Source: Bolinopsis microptera (lineage: Eukaryota > Ctenophora > Tentaculata > Lobata > Bolinopsidae). From it: a stretch of 64,000 nucleotides of DNA. A model generated the notes under the pieces. The model worked only from the letters and a program-made list of their open reading frames with translations. It was not told the DNA's origin and did not search any database. The stretch lies in assembly GCF_026151205.1 (NCBI RefSeq), contig NC_087074.1:10325226-10389225 (forward strand). Reading direction: 5' to 3'. A program made the position numbers and the translations under genes. This document shows positions 12,901-27,900 of the stretch, one piece after another; the stretch's first letter is position 1; each line of letters starts with the position of its first letter.

Positions 12901-15900
12901 CTTGATACAGGGGCCCACAGCGTACTCATCATATGTCCCATCGTCCTGACACCACGCTTCAGAGGGACCCGCTAAGTTCCACCCAATCTCACAGTTCACA
13001 AACACTTTCTTCCCGGCTCTTGGCCGACCTTCAGGGATCACAGCACCGTCAACAACAAACAGTTGAGGACAATACACCGGCTCACAACTCCCAGGTTTCT
13101 TATCATATTGGGGGAGTTTCTCTGGATAAACTGGTTCAAGACAGGTAGTTCTCTGATAACCTGTTATCTGGTACCCGGGCCTGCACTCTGTTATCTCCAC
13201 TGTGTCCCCAGGTAGAGGGGGCCATCTCGCCGCTGTTAAATTACCGTTAGTAAGTGTAACGTTCTGACAGGCTCTAGCACACTCTGCTGGTGACTCATCA
13301 CAGGTCCAGCCCTGTTTGGTGGGGTAGAACCCGGCGTAACATTCAGCTGAGAAATGTGTCCCCACTAGTGGTAGCACGAACCCGTATTTAATCCTACTTG
13401 CGTCACAGCTCCTACATGACTGGTCTGTTTCTATGACACTTCCGTTAGTGTAGCACGTGAGTGTGTTGTTACATGGCAACAAATATGACACGTGATCACG
13501 CACAACACGTGTCTCACGCGTGAGTTCTGGCGGAGAGCAGTCACGTGGTATACAGATGGGAGGCTGAAAGGAGGGTGTTTTACTGCAAGCAGTGGGAGAA
13601 GTGCTGATGTATCCAGGGTTACAGGTTGCTGTGATAACAGTACCGTCTGGAACTGTGCCAGCTGGAGAGAGGGCGCCGTTATCTGTTTCCTCGTTCACTT
13701 CACAAACACCAACACATGATCCTGGAAACATCTGGTTTACTACACACAAGATATTGATAGCTAAATGACTATTAGGAATTAAATTTGAATAGTTGTAAGT
13801 GAAGCCTTATTTCCCATAGTATACCAATGAACTTGTAAATCTGCAAGCTTTGTTCTTAATAAGTTAATATTGAATATGATAGTTTATCTTGTTCTTAAAA
13901 ATTTGAACTTACCTATGAGAAGCACGTTAAGCAAAGTAGTACAACAAAAAAATCTGATTTGATAACTAATTTCAACCATCATAAAAACATTGCAAGTGAA
14001 CCTCACGAACACATTACAAGCAAAATTATCTATGCAAAAACTATAGCTTCGTAGATACAGCAGTAACTCCCATTGCATCTAGGAAACAGGTTCTAAAAAT
14101 ACACATTAACGCTGATTAATATACCAACCTACAGACGGGTAAAACACTCCGTCACCTCTACATCGTGTCATGGTCTCTCCAATAGGTATGTACCCATCCT
14201 TACAGGTGAGGAGGAAATAGTCTCCGTCTTGAAGCTGTTCTAGAAGGTTGTCCGATGAATTGGGGACGTTCGGGACCACACAGTGGCCTGGGGAGACTGA
14301 ACAGGGTTTTGTGAAAGTCAGATCATGCCATCAGTTATGTCCGATTTTCTTATGTCAGATTTGAAAAATTTAAGAAATTTGCTGTTTATAAAATTTGGCA
14401 CAAATACGCAAGATAAAGGCAAGTAGCATGAACAGGTAGTGGTAAATTACGCTCATGATTACACCATTACCGTTGGTATAAATTATAATTGTGTAACTAT
14501 GTGTGAATATTTCGGTATATTGGCTGTATCCTGGATTTGGTTTAATTAGTTTCTTTCGGCTCTGTTTGCATTGGCAATGATGAGTGAACGCGGTGTCTTT
14601 TTCATTGCACTGAACTTGCACATTTATGTAAATTGATGTCAATATTACAGGAACATAATATTATGTTAATTTTGTTTTGCTTTTTGTTTCATTTTTGGTT
14701 CATATCAGGAAGATGCATTACGTAGACCTAAGCTATTTCGAATGTGCACATATGCAATCAGCAATGTTTAAATATACAGTATATATGTAAAAGTAAGGAA
14801 CCTACGTTGAGCGCACCGTCCCCCAATAGGATAGAAGTTGCCATCATTTCCACAGGTTTTCTTTGGGTTTCCACCAATGAACACTTCTTCTTTCGGACAC
14901 GTGACATTAATTACATCGCCAGATATCACGTGGGTTGCCAAGGTTAAATTTGTTCCCTCTATTGCTGACACGTCACACCTAGGAACAGAATTTTAGTACA
15001 CATTCTTTTGGGTGCAGCCGATTTGCAGAACAAAGATTTTCTCAGTATTCCATTTTGCAAAAGGCTGAAGTCCATCGTTATTTTGACTGCAATATCGATT
15101 TTTTACTTCAGTGTTGTTTACAAATTTAATGCTTGATCGTTATGAACCAGGGTACATTGGCACAGAGCCAGCTTGCTTTTCAAAGTCAAACTCAAAAGCG
15201 GGGAAACCATCACCTCCTAATAAAATTAATACGTTTTATAAAGAGCTCACACTGTGGCATGGTTGGTTAGAACACACGTGGGAAGCAGCAGGTTGATATC
15301 CACGTCTCTCCAGCAGCTAACTGTCTCCTCTCCTAACAGGTAGTATCCTTCCTTACAAGTTATCCTCACTCCTTCTTCAATAGTCAGAGCCAGCCCATTC
15401 TTTAAGACACCGCCAAACGTGGCATTTGTAGCCGCATTGTTTGAAATTTCTTCTGAAATTGTGAAGAGAGTTTGATTAATCAAGTTGTGAACAAGTCGTA
15501 TTTATTAACAGTTGGAAAATTTGGATACCTATGCACTATGAATACCAAATAATAATTGTTGTGCAACTGTTAATTCTAATGTATCTCCAGTTTTAAGGAT
15601 TGTAGAGAGTTCCCGTAAATTTTCTAATCCCTTAGGCGAGTTGACTATTTTTCTTAATTGCCTTAAGAGTTAGGGACGGTCGGAATTTTTACCAAGCAAC
15701 ATTGTTTTTTTATTTTTTTATCACCAATGATTAGTTTCAAATCTAATTAACCAATGGCTTAAAAGTTAAATTGTCTTGACAAAGTACTCATTTGTATGAA
15801 GAGATGCACGCTCTGGTTTAAAACGAAACGTATATGATGGTAATTTGTTTGTGTAACTGATGTATATGAATTGATTTCTTAATATCACTCTACATTGAAG

Positions 15901-18900
15901 AACTAATTTATCGTTAACAGCTGTATTTGTTGATCTGACGGCCAATACCTCAAAGTCATATCTACCGCGGTCTGGGTCAAAATTTCGCGACGGCGGCTGC
16001 GGCGAATCGCGGTTGTGCACGTTTCCGTCACCTACCCCTTTTAATAATAATAGGTACATACTAAAATATTATTTCTATAAATCATGCGAGGTTATATATC
16101 CAATATCCATTTTATATATAAAATGGTACGTTACCTTGCTTGGTGTCTCTTTGTATAATAACTTTTGGATATCCGTAGCTCCCTTAAAAGGTTAAAACTA
16201 TCTACGCATCCACCTTACATGTTCTGACTTAATGTTTGATTCTCAATCCATTTTCATTATTTTTGTATGCACCAGCAGAAAGCCCTCCCTCGTACGCTTA
16301 AAATTGCTTAATACCTCTCTTTTATCCTTCTTTCTCATTCAATACATTGTTTATTAAATTACCGTAGAGTGTAGATGGACGAGTTCCGTGGATTACAAAA
16401 CCCGGGTGGAATGGTGTCAAGACTCTTGAAGATTAAATTTATTTATTTAAAAGTTTCCATAGCATTATAAAGACAACAAGTACATAATATGACAGAGACA
16501 AATAATATCCGTAGCCATTAAAAGGTTAAAACTATCTAATTCTATTCATCCACCTTACAAGTTCTAACTTAATGTTTGATTCTCAATCAATTTTCATTAT
16601 TTTTGTATGCACCAGCAGAAAGCCCTCCCTCGTACGCTTAAAATTGCTTAATACGTTTCGTTTATCCTCCTTTCTCATTCAATACATTGTTTATTAAATT
16701 ACCGTAGAGTGTAGATGGACGAGTTCCGTGGATTACATAACCCGGGTGGGATGGTGTCAAGACTCTTGAAGATTAAATTTATTTATTTTAAAAGGTTCCA
16801 AACTCCACGAACTTTTAAAATGTAAAAGAAATTACCGAACTTTCACCGAACTTTTAGCTGATAAAGTAAAAATAATTTATTGTATCGACTGTCTTAATAA
16901 AAATGAGCTCAACTTATTCTAATGTTCATAAATCATTTAACTTTAAGTATTCATTATAAACATTTGGTCACATGTTTTGTACCATTTGTCTCAAGGTGTA
17001 CTCGATTATTAATTTTCAATTTTATAAAACCACTATAGCATTATATTAAAGACAAAAAGTACATAATATGAAAGAGACAAATAAATTGTGATCAAATTCT
17101 GAACTATGGTTCGACACTATCGTATTAAGATAAAGTCGAGACGGTGCGGTCAGCAAAATAGCAACAGTCATATAATATATTGTCTCGCTTTACATATTAT
17201 AGTAAGATATACTTATATAGGGAAGCGTCGTGTGCTGATGCAATGTTCTATCGGCAAGAACTTTGTGCTCGGTATTCTCTCCTTCTCTTATTTTAGTGGT
17301 TATAATTGAACAGATTATGCTTATTGATCGAAACATTTGTTTAACGTTACCTGTAATCGTTTTATTTTGTATATAGTGAGGTATGTAAATATTCGTTTCA
17401 AATACTATCTGAGCTTATTTTGTATATAGTGAGGTATGTAAATATTCGTTTCAAATACTATCTGAGCTACGCGTTATACGTATTCTCCCTTAATTATCAT
17501 CAACATACCAATGTGATTATCTTTGTTTTCGACCACTTCCTTGATCAGATTACCATGTTTCACCTGAGTCACCTGAAAATTCTCATCGGCAATAATTGGT
17601 AATAATTTATGTTCAAAGCAATTTAATGAAGTCAATTACTCATCATTCACTTCTTAACATATCATATTGTGCTGTGGATTGTTGGACTTACCATGCAGTT
17701 TGTTTTGTGAGGTACACATCTACCATGCCGGGTAAACTGCCCTGATGAGGTGCAGGTAATATCACGCATTCCAACCATGACGTACCCTTTGTTACAGCTC
17801 ACTTTTCCAACTGATCCTACCTGGTTCACAAAGTTTAAACCATGTTAGTTTCCGTTACAATATTTGCTGGGTAACGGAATAACGGATTCAATACAATATA
17901 CTGATAATCATTTGACAAATTTGAAATTTGAAATTTTTCCTTCGATTTGTCTTGCTTTTCTCATTCTGCGATACTAAAATTTAATCACGATAATAATAGA
18001 AAATGTGAACGATATTGAACGCAGATAAAAACTAAAAAGGTTTCTGCACAGAATCCCATTATTAAAATGGTCAGTAAGCTTACCACAACAACTCCGGGAG
18101 ATTTAACATGAACAGTTCCGTTCTGTACTGCTGGCAAAATACAGGCTTGTTTGACACACTTAGCTATGGGTCTCCCATCCTTCGTTGTTATTAGTTTGCC
18201 GTCATGGCACTGGCCGCTTTGATAAAGGTTATGCTAAGCAAATAATGCACTTTTCAAAAAGTAATAAACTAGGATGGTCTGTTTTCTGCCAACAATATCC
18301 TTTTATTTAGTAAAACAGTCCTAAAAAAATAAGTTTGGTAACCCTTAATTAATCATATTAAACCATTGACATTAAACGTATTAATTAAAGTAATAACCTA
18401 CCTTGTAACATGACTATTCGGATGAAACCCATGATTACAACGTAAATTGAACTTCTTCCCCGTCTCCAATAGATCTGAAATAGATCAAATAAGTGCAAAC
18501 CCTCTTTGAAATTGAACCCCTACCACTATCTTTGAATCACACAAAGACTGGGTTTAAACCGTTAAACCGTTAGTACACCAGGTGCGCCGGTGCGGTAAGA
18601 ACAATGGCTCATGTGGGAGTGGTGCTATTATTAAAGGTGGCACAGTGGCTCAGGTGTTTGGAAATTAATTTGAACTAATGTTGTTACATCATTATTCACC
18701 TCATAAATTTCTATTCTTCGTCCATCTGAGCGGCCATAATTATTAATTACATGAATTAAAACTAGCGTGTTTTACTATCAATAAATATGATTATGGTGCT
18801 TGGATAAGCATAAAAGTTTGGATAAGCAATAAGCATTAAAATTTCCCACCTTTCACTCCTTTTGTGCAAACCCATAGATTTATCTTACTTAATATTAGGT

Positions 18901-21900
18901 ACTTTAGGCCTAATAGTAACTAGGTTAGGTTGGATCGCTTTTGGACAACAGTATTATATAGTACGTCCTCCAATTACTCCAGTTTCAAATATTTTTGTAG
19001 GTTCCATTCCAAAAGTGAGTTCTATGTGATATTGTATCTTTTGGTTCGCAGGGTATTTTACATCTTAAAGCTAGTTAAGTATTTGATACAAACAGGATGA
19101 TACGTTTGCACATAACCTCAACTTTTTTTGTATCTTAGCTATATGATATATCCTGTCTAGATGTGTATCCCTAATCGCTGCAGGTTGCTTACAGATTGCC
19201 AGTAATTGTTTAGTGCCAAAAGTGCGCGACTTGTTATAATTTAGTTTAGTCTCAACGCCTTTAACTCAGAAACCTTTCCGTAGAAATATTACAAAATATT
19301 ATATTATTATGTTACAAAACAATTGTTACCTTCTCCACGCCAAATCACTGTCTTACGCAATATACATCTTGACTCAAAGACTGACAGCAACATATGAAAT
19401 ATAAGAAGCCACCACAGGAGTTATTAAACATCGCGTGGCTGACAGGATCTGGCGACGTTTCACCGTTGCTAACAGCTGTGGTAGAGCTATTACAAATGAC
19501 ATAATGTGGCCTCCAACACAAGACTCGGAGAGCTAGCCCGGGTTATTACAGACTCTCCCCTAGTTCTAACTCACATCATCATGTCATTTGTAATTTCTTG
19601 AGTTATTATTGTTGTGTGGTGGCTAGCTGTGGTTTGGCTCTCTGAGCGTATTATAGCGTAATTTAGCGTACAGTTATATAGTGTTATTTATGGTTTTGAT
19701 AAACCGTTTGTTTTCGCTGTCCGCTTTTAAAATTTTGCTTAAAGTTAAACCAGGGTAGCATTGATATTGAAGGTCGATATCATTTATATTGTTTAAATGG
19801 GGAAAAAAGTGGAACGAAAATTAATAATTCCCTCAGTTACAAGAATTGCTATAAAAAAGTTGATGGACAAAATCTCTATTAGTATTAAACCTAAAGATTA
19901 CAAACATTAACAGAACGATGAGGTTCCCGAGATTAACTCTGATACGGATCTTCCTTTGTGGCGCCGCAGGTAGTTCATACTACATAAGCCAATGATTGTT
20001 TTATTGATTATTATATCGCCAAATTGAATTAAAGTAATTTTATATGGCACTTAGTTGTAGTTCTTAACAATACTCGGCTGACTCTTCAGTCGGAGGCTTG
20101 GAGTCGAGTCTATATCAGTCGATTTTTATATTATCCATAACTTTGCCTCATTCTGCAGTCCACAACACATGTTGGAAAATCTGATTAACTTTTAGGCAAT
20201 ATTGCCGACTGATAGCTTTTCGCAAAATGACTGATGACGCTGTGGTTTTCGAACCCACGGCGATGTTAAATTTATTAAGTTTTAGAAAGTTTTCCAATGA
20301 ATAAGATAAACCAAATTTCGGATTTGGGTCAACAAATTTAACAATTCTGATAGAAAAATCAACATAAACGAAATTTATTTCAGGACTGTGGATCCTGGAC
20401 ACCACACTAAACATCAGCGACCATCCCAAATCTTACAACGTCAGCCCCACTGAAGATGTAAAGTTCCACCACAAAGCTTATGCATTGCATCCTGATTTTA
20501 ACATACAATCACTCAACGGTGTTAAATTAAAAACGAATCACGACGTTAAGCCACAATCTGTTAAATCCAAATTATTTGATGAAACCAGTGACTCTAATGA
20601 GGACGAAAATGGGAACCAACTGGAGACCAAAGCAGAGAAGCATATAGCGACCAGGATGAAACGAATAAAAACTCTGTGCAATAAAATGGGCGACCCTTAC
20701 TACCACTCATTTCACTTATATTTCTTCCAAGATGTGAGCTCAATCGACATGTCCTGGTGTCCTGTGTTCAAGGCGGGGAGTTCTACTTGGCGAGATTTCT
20801 TTATCGACTATGATGTGGAGCAAGATGAGACCATTAATGTTGCTCACTATCACTTGGATACCCTTCATAAGTTTAATTTAGGTCGTGGTAGAATGGACTC
20901 TCGCAGAGGTCCTAGGAAACTAATATATCCGAGAGAAACTAGTAACAGCATAAGATTCACTGTTGTTAGACATCCTGTATCAAGACTGATAAGTCACCTT
21001 CATAAGGCACAAAATTATCCGTATGAAGTGAAGCGACAACGTGCGATGTGGACCGAGGAGGCCATTGTGAACGCTAGGACAAACTCTTCGTGGGACGATG
21101 AGACTGAAACGAAATACAGACAAGAGTTGACTCAATATGTGGATGAACTTGAGCCTGTAGTGGATCATACTCCCTATTCAAAAGACAATCCATATCTTCA
21201 TCCCCCTTACCCAACTTTTGGGGAAATGATTGACTTTATGATAAAGCACAGAGAACCTAGAGTTGACAATCAAGGAGCAAACGGTCACTGGCGGCCGGCC
21301 GTAGAATGGTGTGACATTTGTAAAAATGATTATGATATCATAATTAAATTGGAAGAGGAACCAGACGAATTAATGGTTCTTCTAAAGAAACTGGATTTGC
21401 TCCACTATAGAGACATTTTTATGAAAAGACATAATTCTTCGAGTAAAAAGTCTATTTCGAAAAAAGAAGTTTTGACAAAATACATGATTAATCTCTTAAC
21501 TGAAAAGCAGATAAAGTTTTTAAACAAAATGTATGAACGAGATTTTGAACTGCTTGGTTACGAGCCAATACCATTACAAGGCTATGAGTTGTAACAGTTT
21601 TTATCATGAGAGAGATACCAACCGAATTCTGTTTTATTTTTTATTGTACAATCGACACATTGATTATTCAAATTAAATGCTTGAACCTGTCAGTGTGACA
21701 TGTTGATTATGTTAACTAAAAGTTACGTACAATCTTCTTTCCTGATAATAGAAACCCAATGTTGTGTCCTCAAAAAACCTGGTGGCATCGGACAACACAG
21801 CCTCATAGTCATAGTATGCTATTAATTGCTTACTAATAAAATTGTCGATCACCAACGCAAAATATTTGAATATAATTCGAATAATTCACCCCTGAACCTT

Positions 21901-24900
21901 AAGTCAAATAGCGAATATTTGAGGTATGCATGCTTCGGAGTTATGCAACCACGACTAAATTTAACCAAACAATCAATATACTCCTCTTTTGTCACTTCTC
22001 TAGCATTTAGTTTTGCGGTGCAAGCAGGATCAGTGACGGAATGAGACGAATTTTTATTCCGATTTTTATCGTCACGTATTTGTTTTGGAAGACATCTCCT
22101 ATTCTCCGTACTCATCTATCCTCAAGTACTTCCATATAATAGGGCAAATAGGTACAATGCTATTAACCGGCTGCTAAGGTAACACTCCCTCATTAAAAAA
22201 AACCCATTAATTTTAGTGCAGTTAAGGCGACTTTTAGTGCAGTTAATAAGTTTATACCGAAAGTTTTGTATTAACTCCACTTACTGGTGTATTAAGTGCA
22301 CTTAGTGCAGTTAATAACTTACTTACTTTGGTTACTTTGGTGTGCTTCATAGAATCCTCTATCGGGTCATCAGAGTTGCTGACCACCCGGACAGCGAGAT
22401 CGCTGCCTTTATTCCACTCCAGTCCAGTAACGAGTTTCCATTTCGACAGCTGTATCCTGCCACTAGAGGCTCATCCGGGAATGATTTCACAAACGTTGTA
22501 AGCATTTCTTTAAAGTCTAGGGGATCTTCGATAGCATGCATGTTTGGTGGGATTAAGTTCCACAATCGAGGTCCAATTACTGCAAACGAATTGTCGTAGA
22601 GCGTTAGGTTGCGCTGACTGCTAGATTTATTTTTGTATCACGTTGTGACCCCTACGGTCGTTTCACTATCGTCCTGACGTCGACGATACAGGGCCGGGAG
22701 CCGCGCACTTCGTGCGTGGCGGGTCATACAACGAATGACAAATTTATTCAGAGTGGGAATAACTGCCTTTTCACTTTTGGCTATGTCGGAGTGTTGCGGA
22801 GAACTGGATGTTGACATCATTTGGGCACATCATTCTAAAAATGATGGTATATCGTTCTTTCATCCGTTGCAACGACATCAAATTTAAGGCCTTGAGTCTC
22901 TGCCAGTAGTTTAGATGCTGTAGGCCATCAATTCTTGTTGTGAACGTTCGCTGAACCCCTTCCAGTTGTTGGACGTCTGCACTCTTGGAAATATTCCATA
23001 AGTGGCAACAGTACTCGAGATGGCTTTTGAGTTCTGATGAGAGATTTGTAAAGGGTCAGCATGGTGACTTTGTTCCTCGTTTTAACATTTAAACGCACTC
23101 AGAACCCAAGCATCAACTTTACGAGTGCACGTTCGGCTAAGGTAACGTGGGGGGTCGCGTCGGGGACTCCAGGATGAGTCAGCTGAAACCATCACCCCTA
23201 AATCTTTAACCACTTTGGAAGGGTATAACATGTTGCTTCTGAAACTTGGTATACTTGGGTTAGGATGGCGAATGGGTGGTCTAGCAAGGTGTTTGAGGAC
23301 TTGATAAATTACTTTTTGAGCCGCGCGGAACGTACGTGCTAACCGGAAAGGGCTGTTAGAAATAGATGGCTGTTAGAAATGCCATTAAAATGGCTGTTAC
23401 ACTTACAGGACACAAATACCTAAAAGCCCTCTAACATCCAGTTAACAGCCGGTCAGCATTGTACTAATTTGCCTGATATAAGACCTGCGCAGTTTGTACC
23501 AATAATTTAAAAAGGGCGTATCCTACAACACCACCTCACCAAATATAAACTCATATCCTACCAGCACCACCTCACTGGATACCAACTCAGGTCATTGAAC
23601 TAACTTCACGTTTTTATTCTTCCCGCTGTCCAGTGCGTGCCAATAGTTTGTTTGCCTATCTTACATACCTACCTGTCGGAGCTGTCTCTCCATTTGTTTC
23701 CAGTTAACAACACCACTAACACCACTAACACTACTAACACCACTACACACTAACAACACCACAGTTCATAGTTCAGGATTTCTATTGAACATTTTCAAAC
23801 CGAATTTCCCTCTTTTTTGAAAGGTCTGTATAAACGTTTGGGCGAAATTCCGTAACTGTAAGTGGTGGATAATACTTGTTAGAACCCATCTTGAACCCCC
23901 TCCTCATGGTTGTGCAATTCGTTCATGCCGAATTGCTGAATTGTTTTTAGCATACTGCCGAATCGTGTTTTCGCGTATTTTACGAAGATTTTAGCTACTC
24001 CTTTTAGCTATTCTTACTCAATTTGATCAATGAAAACATTCGGTATAATCGTCCATGATCAGTCATTGTTTTGCCCTACATTTCGTAGTTTCCGAAATTT
24101 CAAATGCCGAATTATTGACGGACTGTTTTTCAAAACCCAGATTGGCGGTATATTTCTAAATTTGGAAACAAATTGCAAAACTATGGTTTGGGACCCGTAT
24201 TAACAGTGCTAAAATTTCCACACAGTTTAGCTTCTCATAAATAACGAACAGTTGAAAAATCGATTAGATATTTGATTGTATTAGACAGCTATTAAGCGAA
24301 TAACCTCCACTCCATCTTATTCTTCACAAATCATCTTCTCAAATACCATTTTTTCCTTTTAACTCCAGTACGTACCTCACCCGTCACCGGACATAACGTC
24401 ACTGCACTAATCGCATACATGTTTATACTAGTGAAGTCAATCCCGATGTCGGGAATTCCCGATCCCGGGATTTTCCGACCATTTTTGGCCATTGAAATTC
24501 CCGACCGGGAAATTTTTTTATTTCCCGAATTTCGGGAAATTTTATGCAATGTAATTTTAAACATTTTAGCGCCTAGATTAGCTTGCTAATGCTCGAATCT
24601 ACGATGCTAACGCTGGGTAATAAATGATCATGATATAACACTCATCTTGACATACGTTGCATGCCACTTTTCGCGCACGTGTTGTAAAATATGCGCGCAT
24701 CTATGATCTAGCAGCTAGCTGCCTGATCCGACCATTTTGTTTTCAGTTCTGTGGAGTTTGGTTGCTTTGCTGCGCGCGAGTTGGTTTCGTTTACACGTCA
24801 ATTGATCATTCCGACTTTATTACTTTTTGCAAACAAAGCTAGATGTCCGAGTCTAATGCGAATGCAGGTGACGATGTAGAGTAAAACAAAGTATTTTAGT

Positions 24901-27900
24901 AAAACAAAGTATTTTATTTATTAGCAGTGCAATCAATTCATATGATATAATTATAAGAATATAATAGTATGTCACACCTATTTAACTGTTACGTTTGAGT
25001 AGTCGTGCCATGGCTAAATTTAACTAGGACCAGTGGTGTCGATTAACATTTAATAGGTGTTAAGAAGTTCTTGAGGTCCAAGATCACTCTCAAATTCAAA
25101 ATGATTCTTCTTTGCTTTCTGTGACTCATAGTGAAACCACCAACACCGAACAATTCTTTTCAGTTCCTTTAAAAAAAATGTTCTGCTGCTTGTCAGTAGT
25201 TCGAAAAGGGACATGGACCCAAGTTAGGATTTGCTCAATGTAAACACTGTTCGAAAGTTCTAAAGACTAGAAAATTCTAATCAAAATTGCAATTGACACT
25301 ATCATCTATACTGCTTCAAGTACAGTTTTATGAAACTCGTAGTCGAACTCCAGGATTGGCACCATTTGTTTTTAACAAACTTTCAATGTTCGGAAATCCC
25401 GATCTCCGGAAAATTCCCGATTTTCGGGAATCCGGGGATTTATTTCGGTCGGGATTCCCGAATCCCGGGATTTTCAAATGAGATAGTGAATGACTTCACT
25501 AGTTTATACTTTACAGTTTCTAGTTCGTGCTGTATCGTCTCCTTTAATTGTAAACATGCGGGATAACCGGATAATAGTCCGTTAATTAGTAATAATAATC
25601 TGAGCTATCAGCTAATCGCTTCCCGGTTATCATAACTTACAAGATTTATAAGTTTCGTAAAGTTAATAATCTAATATAATTTCATGTGGTGTCATAGAAC
25701 CTTGTTTACATGAAAACTATTTTCAGTTCAACCGAGTTTTGAATCTTGATACAGATACCGATTTTAGTATTTTGAGAAAGTTGTGTAGTCAGTAGAAATT
25801 AGAAATTAGAAATTAGAAATTAGTATATTCAGTACTGTACATTCTTTATGGTACTGCGATCAAAATTTTAAATTATGATTTATACTAAAAAAGCAGTCAA
25901 TATTTCAGTTTACAGTATGAAAAGATGCTCAAACTTCGCCCTCTTAAAAATAACCCTTTTGGCTATAGCTATAGGAGGTAAGAATTAACTCACTTATTTC
26001 AGGTATTATTATTACGTTATTTAAGGGGACGTACACCAAAACCGTTCATGATTATTCTCGGCTAATGACCTTATATTTGGAAAATATAGACAACAGCAAC
26101 AAGTTTGGGCACTTTTTAAAAACTCGCTAAAAAAAATTTGATACAGTAACCTACTCAAACCTTATTTCTCAAAAATTGCTTAGTTCAAATATTATTTTAT
26201 GTTTTATAAAAGTATATAAATTTTAAATTTCAGGATTGTGGATCCTGGACTATCAATTCAATTTCATATCGGAACTTATCATCGGAGACGAGCTTGCAGC
26301 AATAGAATTGCACAATCCGACTGGGGAAATAAAGTTACCTATTTCAAAGTCTACCGTAGCGTCAAGTCAAAGATTTGATATCAAAAGCATGGTTACACAA
26401 ACTAAAACCCCTTTTACCGGTATTTCTGAATATGATCAATTAACGAACGAAGTAGAAAAGCAGTTGGAGTATGATGATAATCTGTCCTTCGCAAAATCCA
26501 TTAAAACGATTAACGAAGTCAACGAAAAGTTTAAAACCCATCATATGAAACCGGGCAAGAAAGAAGAACAGGCACGAAAATCGTTCGAGCGAATGGGAGC
26601 GGAGGAGCGAATAGCAGCTAGAATGAAAAGAATAAATACACTCTGTGAGGACCAAACCTATCCAAACTTCCATAATTTCAATTTCTACTTCTTCAAAGAT
26701 TTTGGCCCCAAAGGAATCACTTGGTGTCCAGTATTTAAAGCGGGTAGTTCTACTTGGAGAGATTTCTTTATCGACCATCTTGTGGAACCAGAAGCAACCG
26801 TTCAAAATGAGCATTACCACCTAGGCCTCCTTTCCCAATTTGACGTTGGTCATACTTACACTTATACTGAAAGGATCACCCCAGTAGAATCCAAGTATCG
26901 AAATTATCAGAGAGAAACCAACGGTAGTGTACGATTCACTGTTGTAAGACATCCCCTATTTAGACTGATAAGTCACCTTCATAAGGCACAAAACTATCCG
27001 TACGAGGTGAAGCGACAACGCAAAATGTGGACCGAGGAAGCCATTGTGAATGCTAGGACAAACTCATGGTGGGACGATGAGACTAAAACAAAATACAGAC
27101 AGGAGTTGACTCAATATGTGGATGAACTTGAGCCTGTAGTGGATCATACTCCCTATTCAAAAGACAATCCATATCTTCATCCCCCTTACCCAACTTTTGT
27201 GGAAATGATTGACTTTATGATAAAACACAGAGAACCTAGAGTTGACAATCAAGGAGCAAACGGTCACTGGCGGCCAGCCGTAGAATGGTGTGACATTTGT
27301 CAAAATAATTTTGATATCATCATTAAATTGGAAGAGGAACCAGACGAATTAATGGTTCTTCTAGAGAAACTGAATATGCTCGAGTATAAAGATGATTTTA
27401 TGAAAAGACATAATTCTTCAAATAAAAAGTCACTTTCGGAGAATGAAGAATTGGAAAATTATATAAAATTCCTTGATGAAAAGCAGATAAAGTTTTTAAA
27501 CAAAATGTATGAACGAGATTTTGAAATACTTGGTTATGAGCCAATACAGTCACAAGGCTATCCGTCATAGCAGTTTTTATTTGTTTAAAAGATATATTTC
27601 ATTACTTACTTTTGATCAGTCTTCAGTAATATTCTTACGTGGAAATTGTCATTAATAGAAATTGAATGAACAACAATTAACTTCGCAAATTTGTAATGAG
27701 TTAGCCAAAAAACAGCTATTCTGCCAAACTGGATAAAACACCATGGCGGAATAATATTATCCACGGTTTGTGGAGCTTGATACAGACAGATATTATACCA
27801 GCCCTTATTCAATCTTGTTGGCCGTGTCTTAGTGGACTAAACTGCGAGAGAAATTTGACCTACCTCCTTATATGGGCATGTCACGTGATCAAATTAAAAC

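Noticed and set aside
15766-16059. 97-residue minus-strand open frame in a CCP gene intron
   Set aside because: No cysteine pattern of a CCP and no splice borders consistent with neighbouring phases.
20485-20487. Internal TTG as start of sulfotransferase 1 (and similar TTG codons at 26236, 32755, 38121)
   Set aside because: Each gene has an upstream ATG exon encoding the signal anchor that joins in the correct phase.
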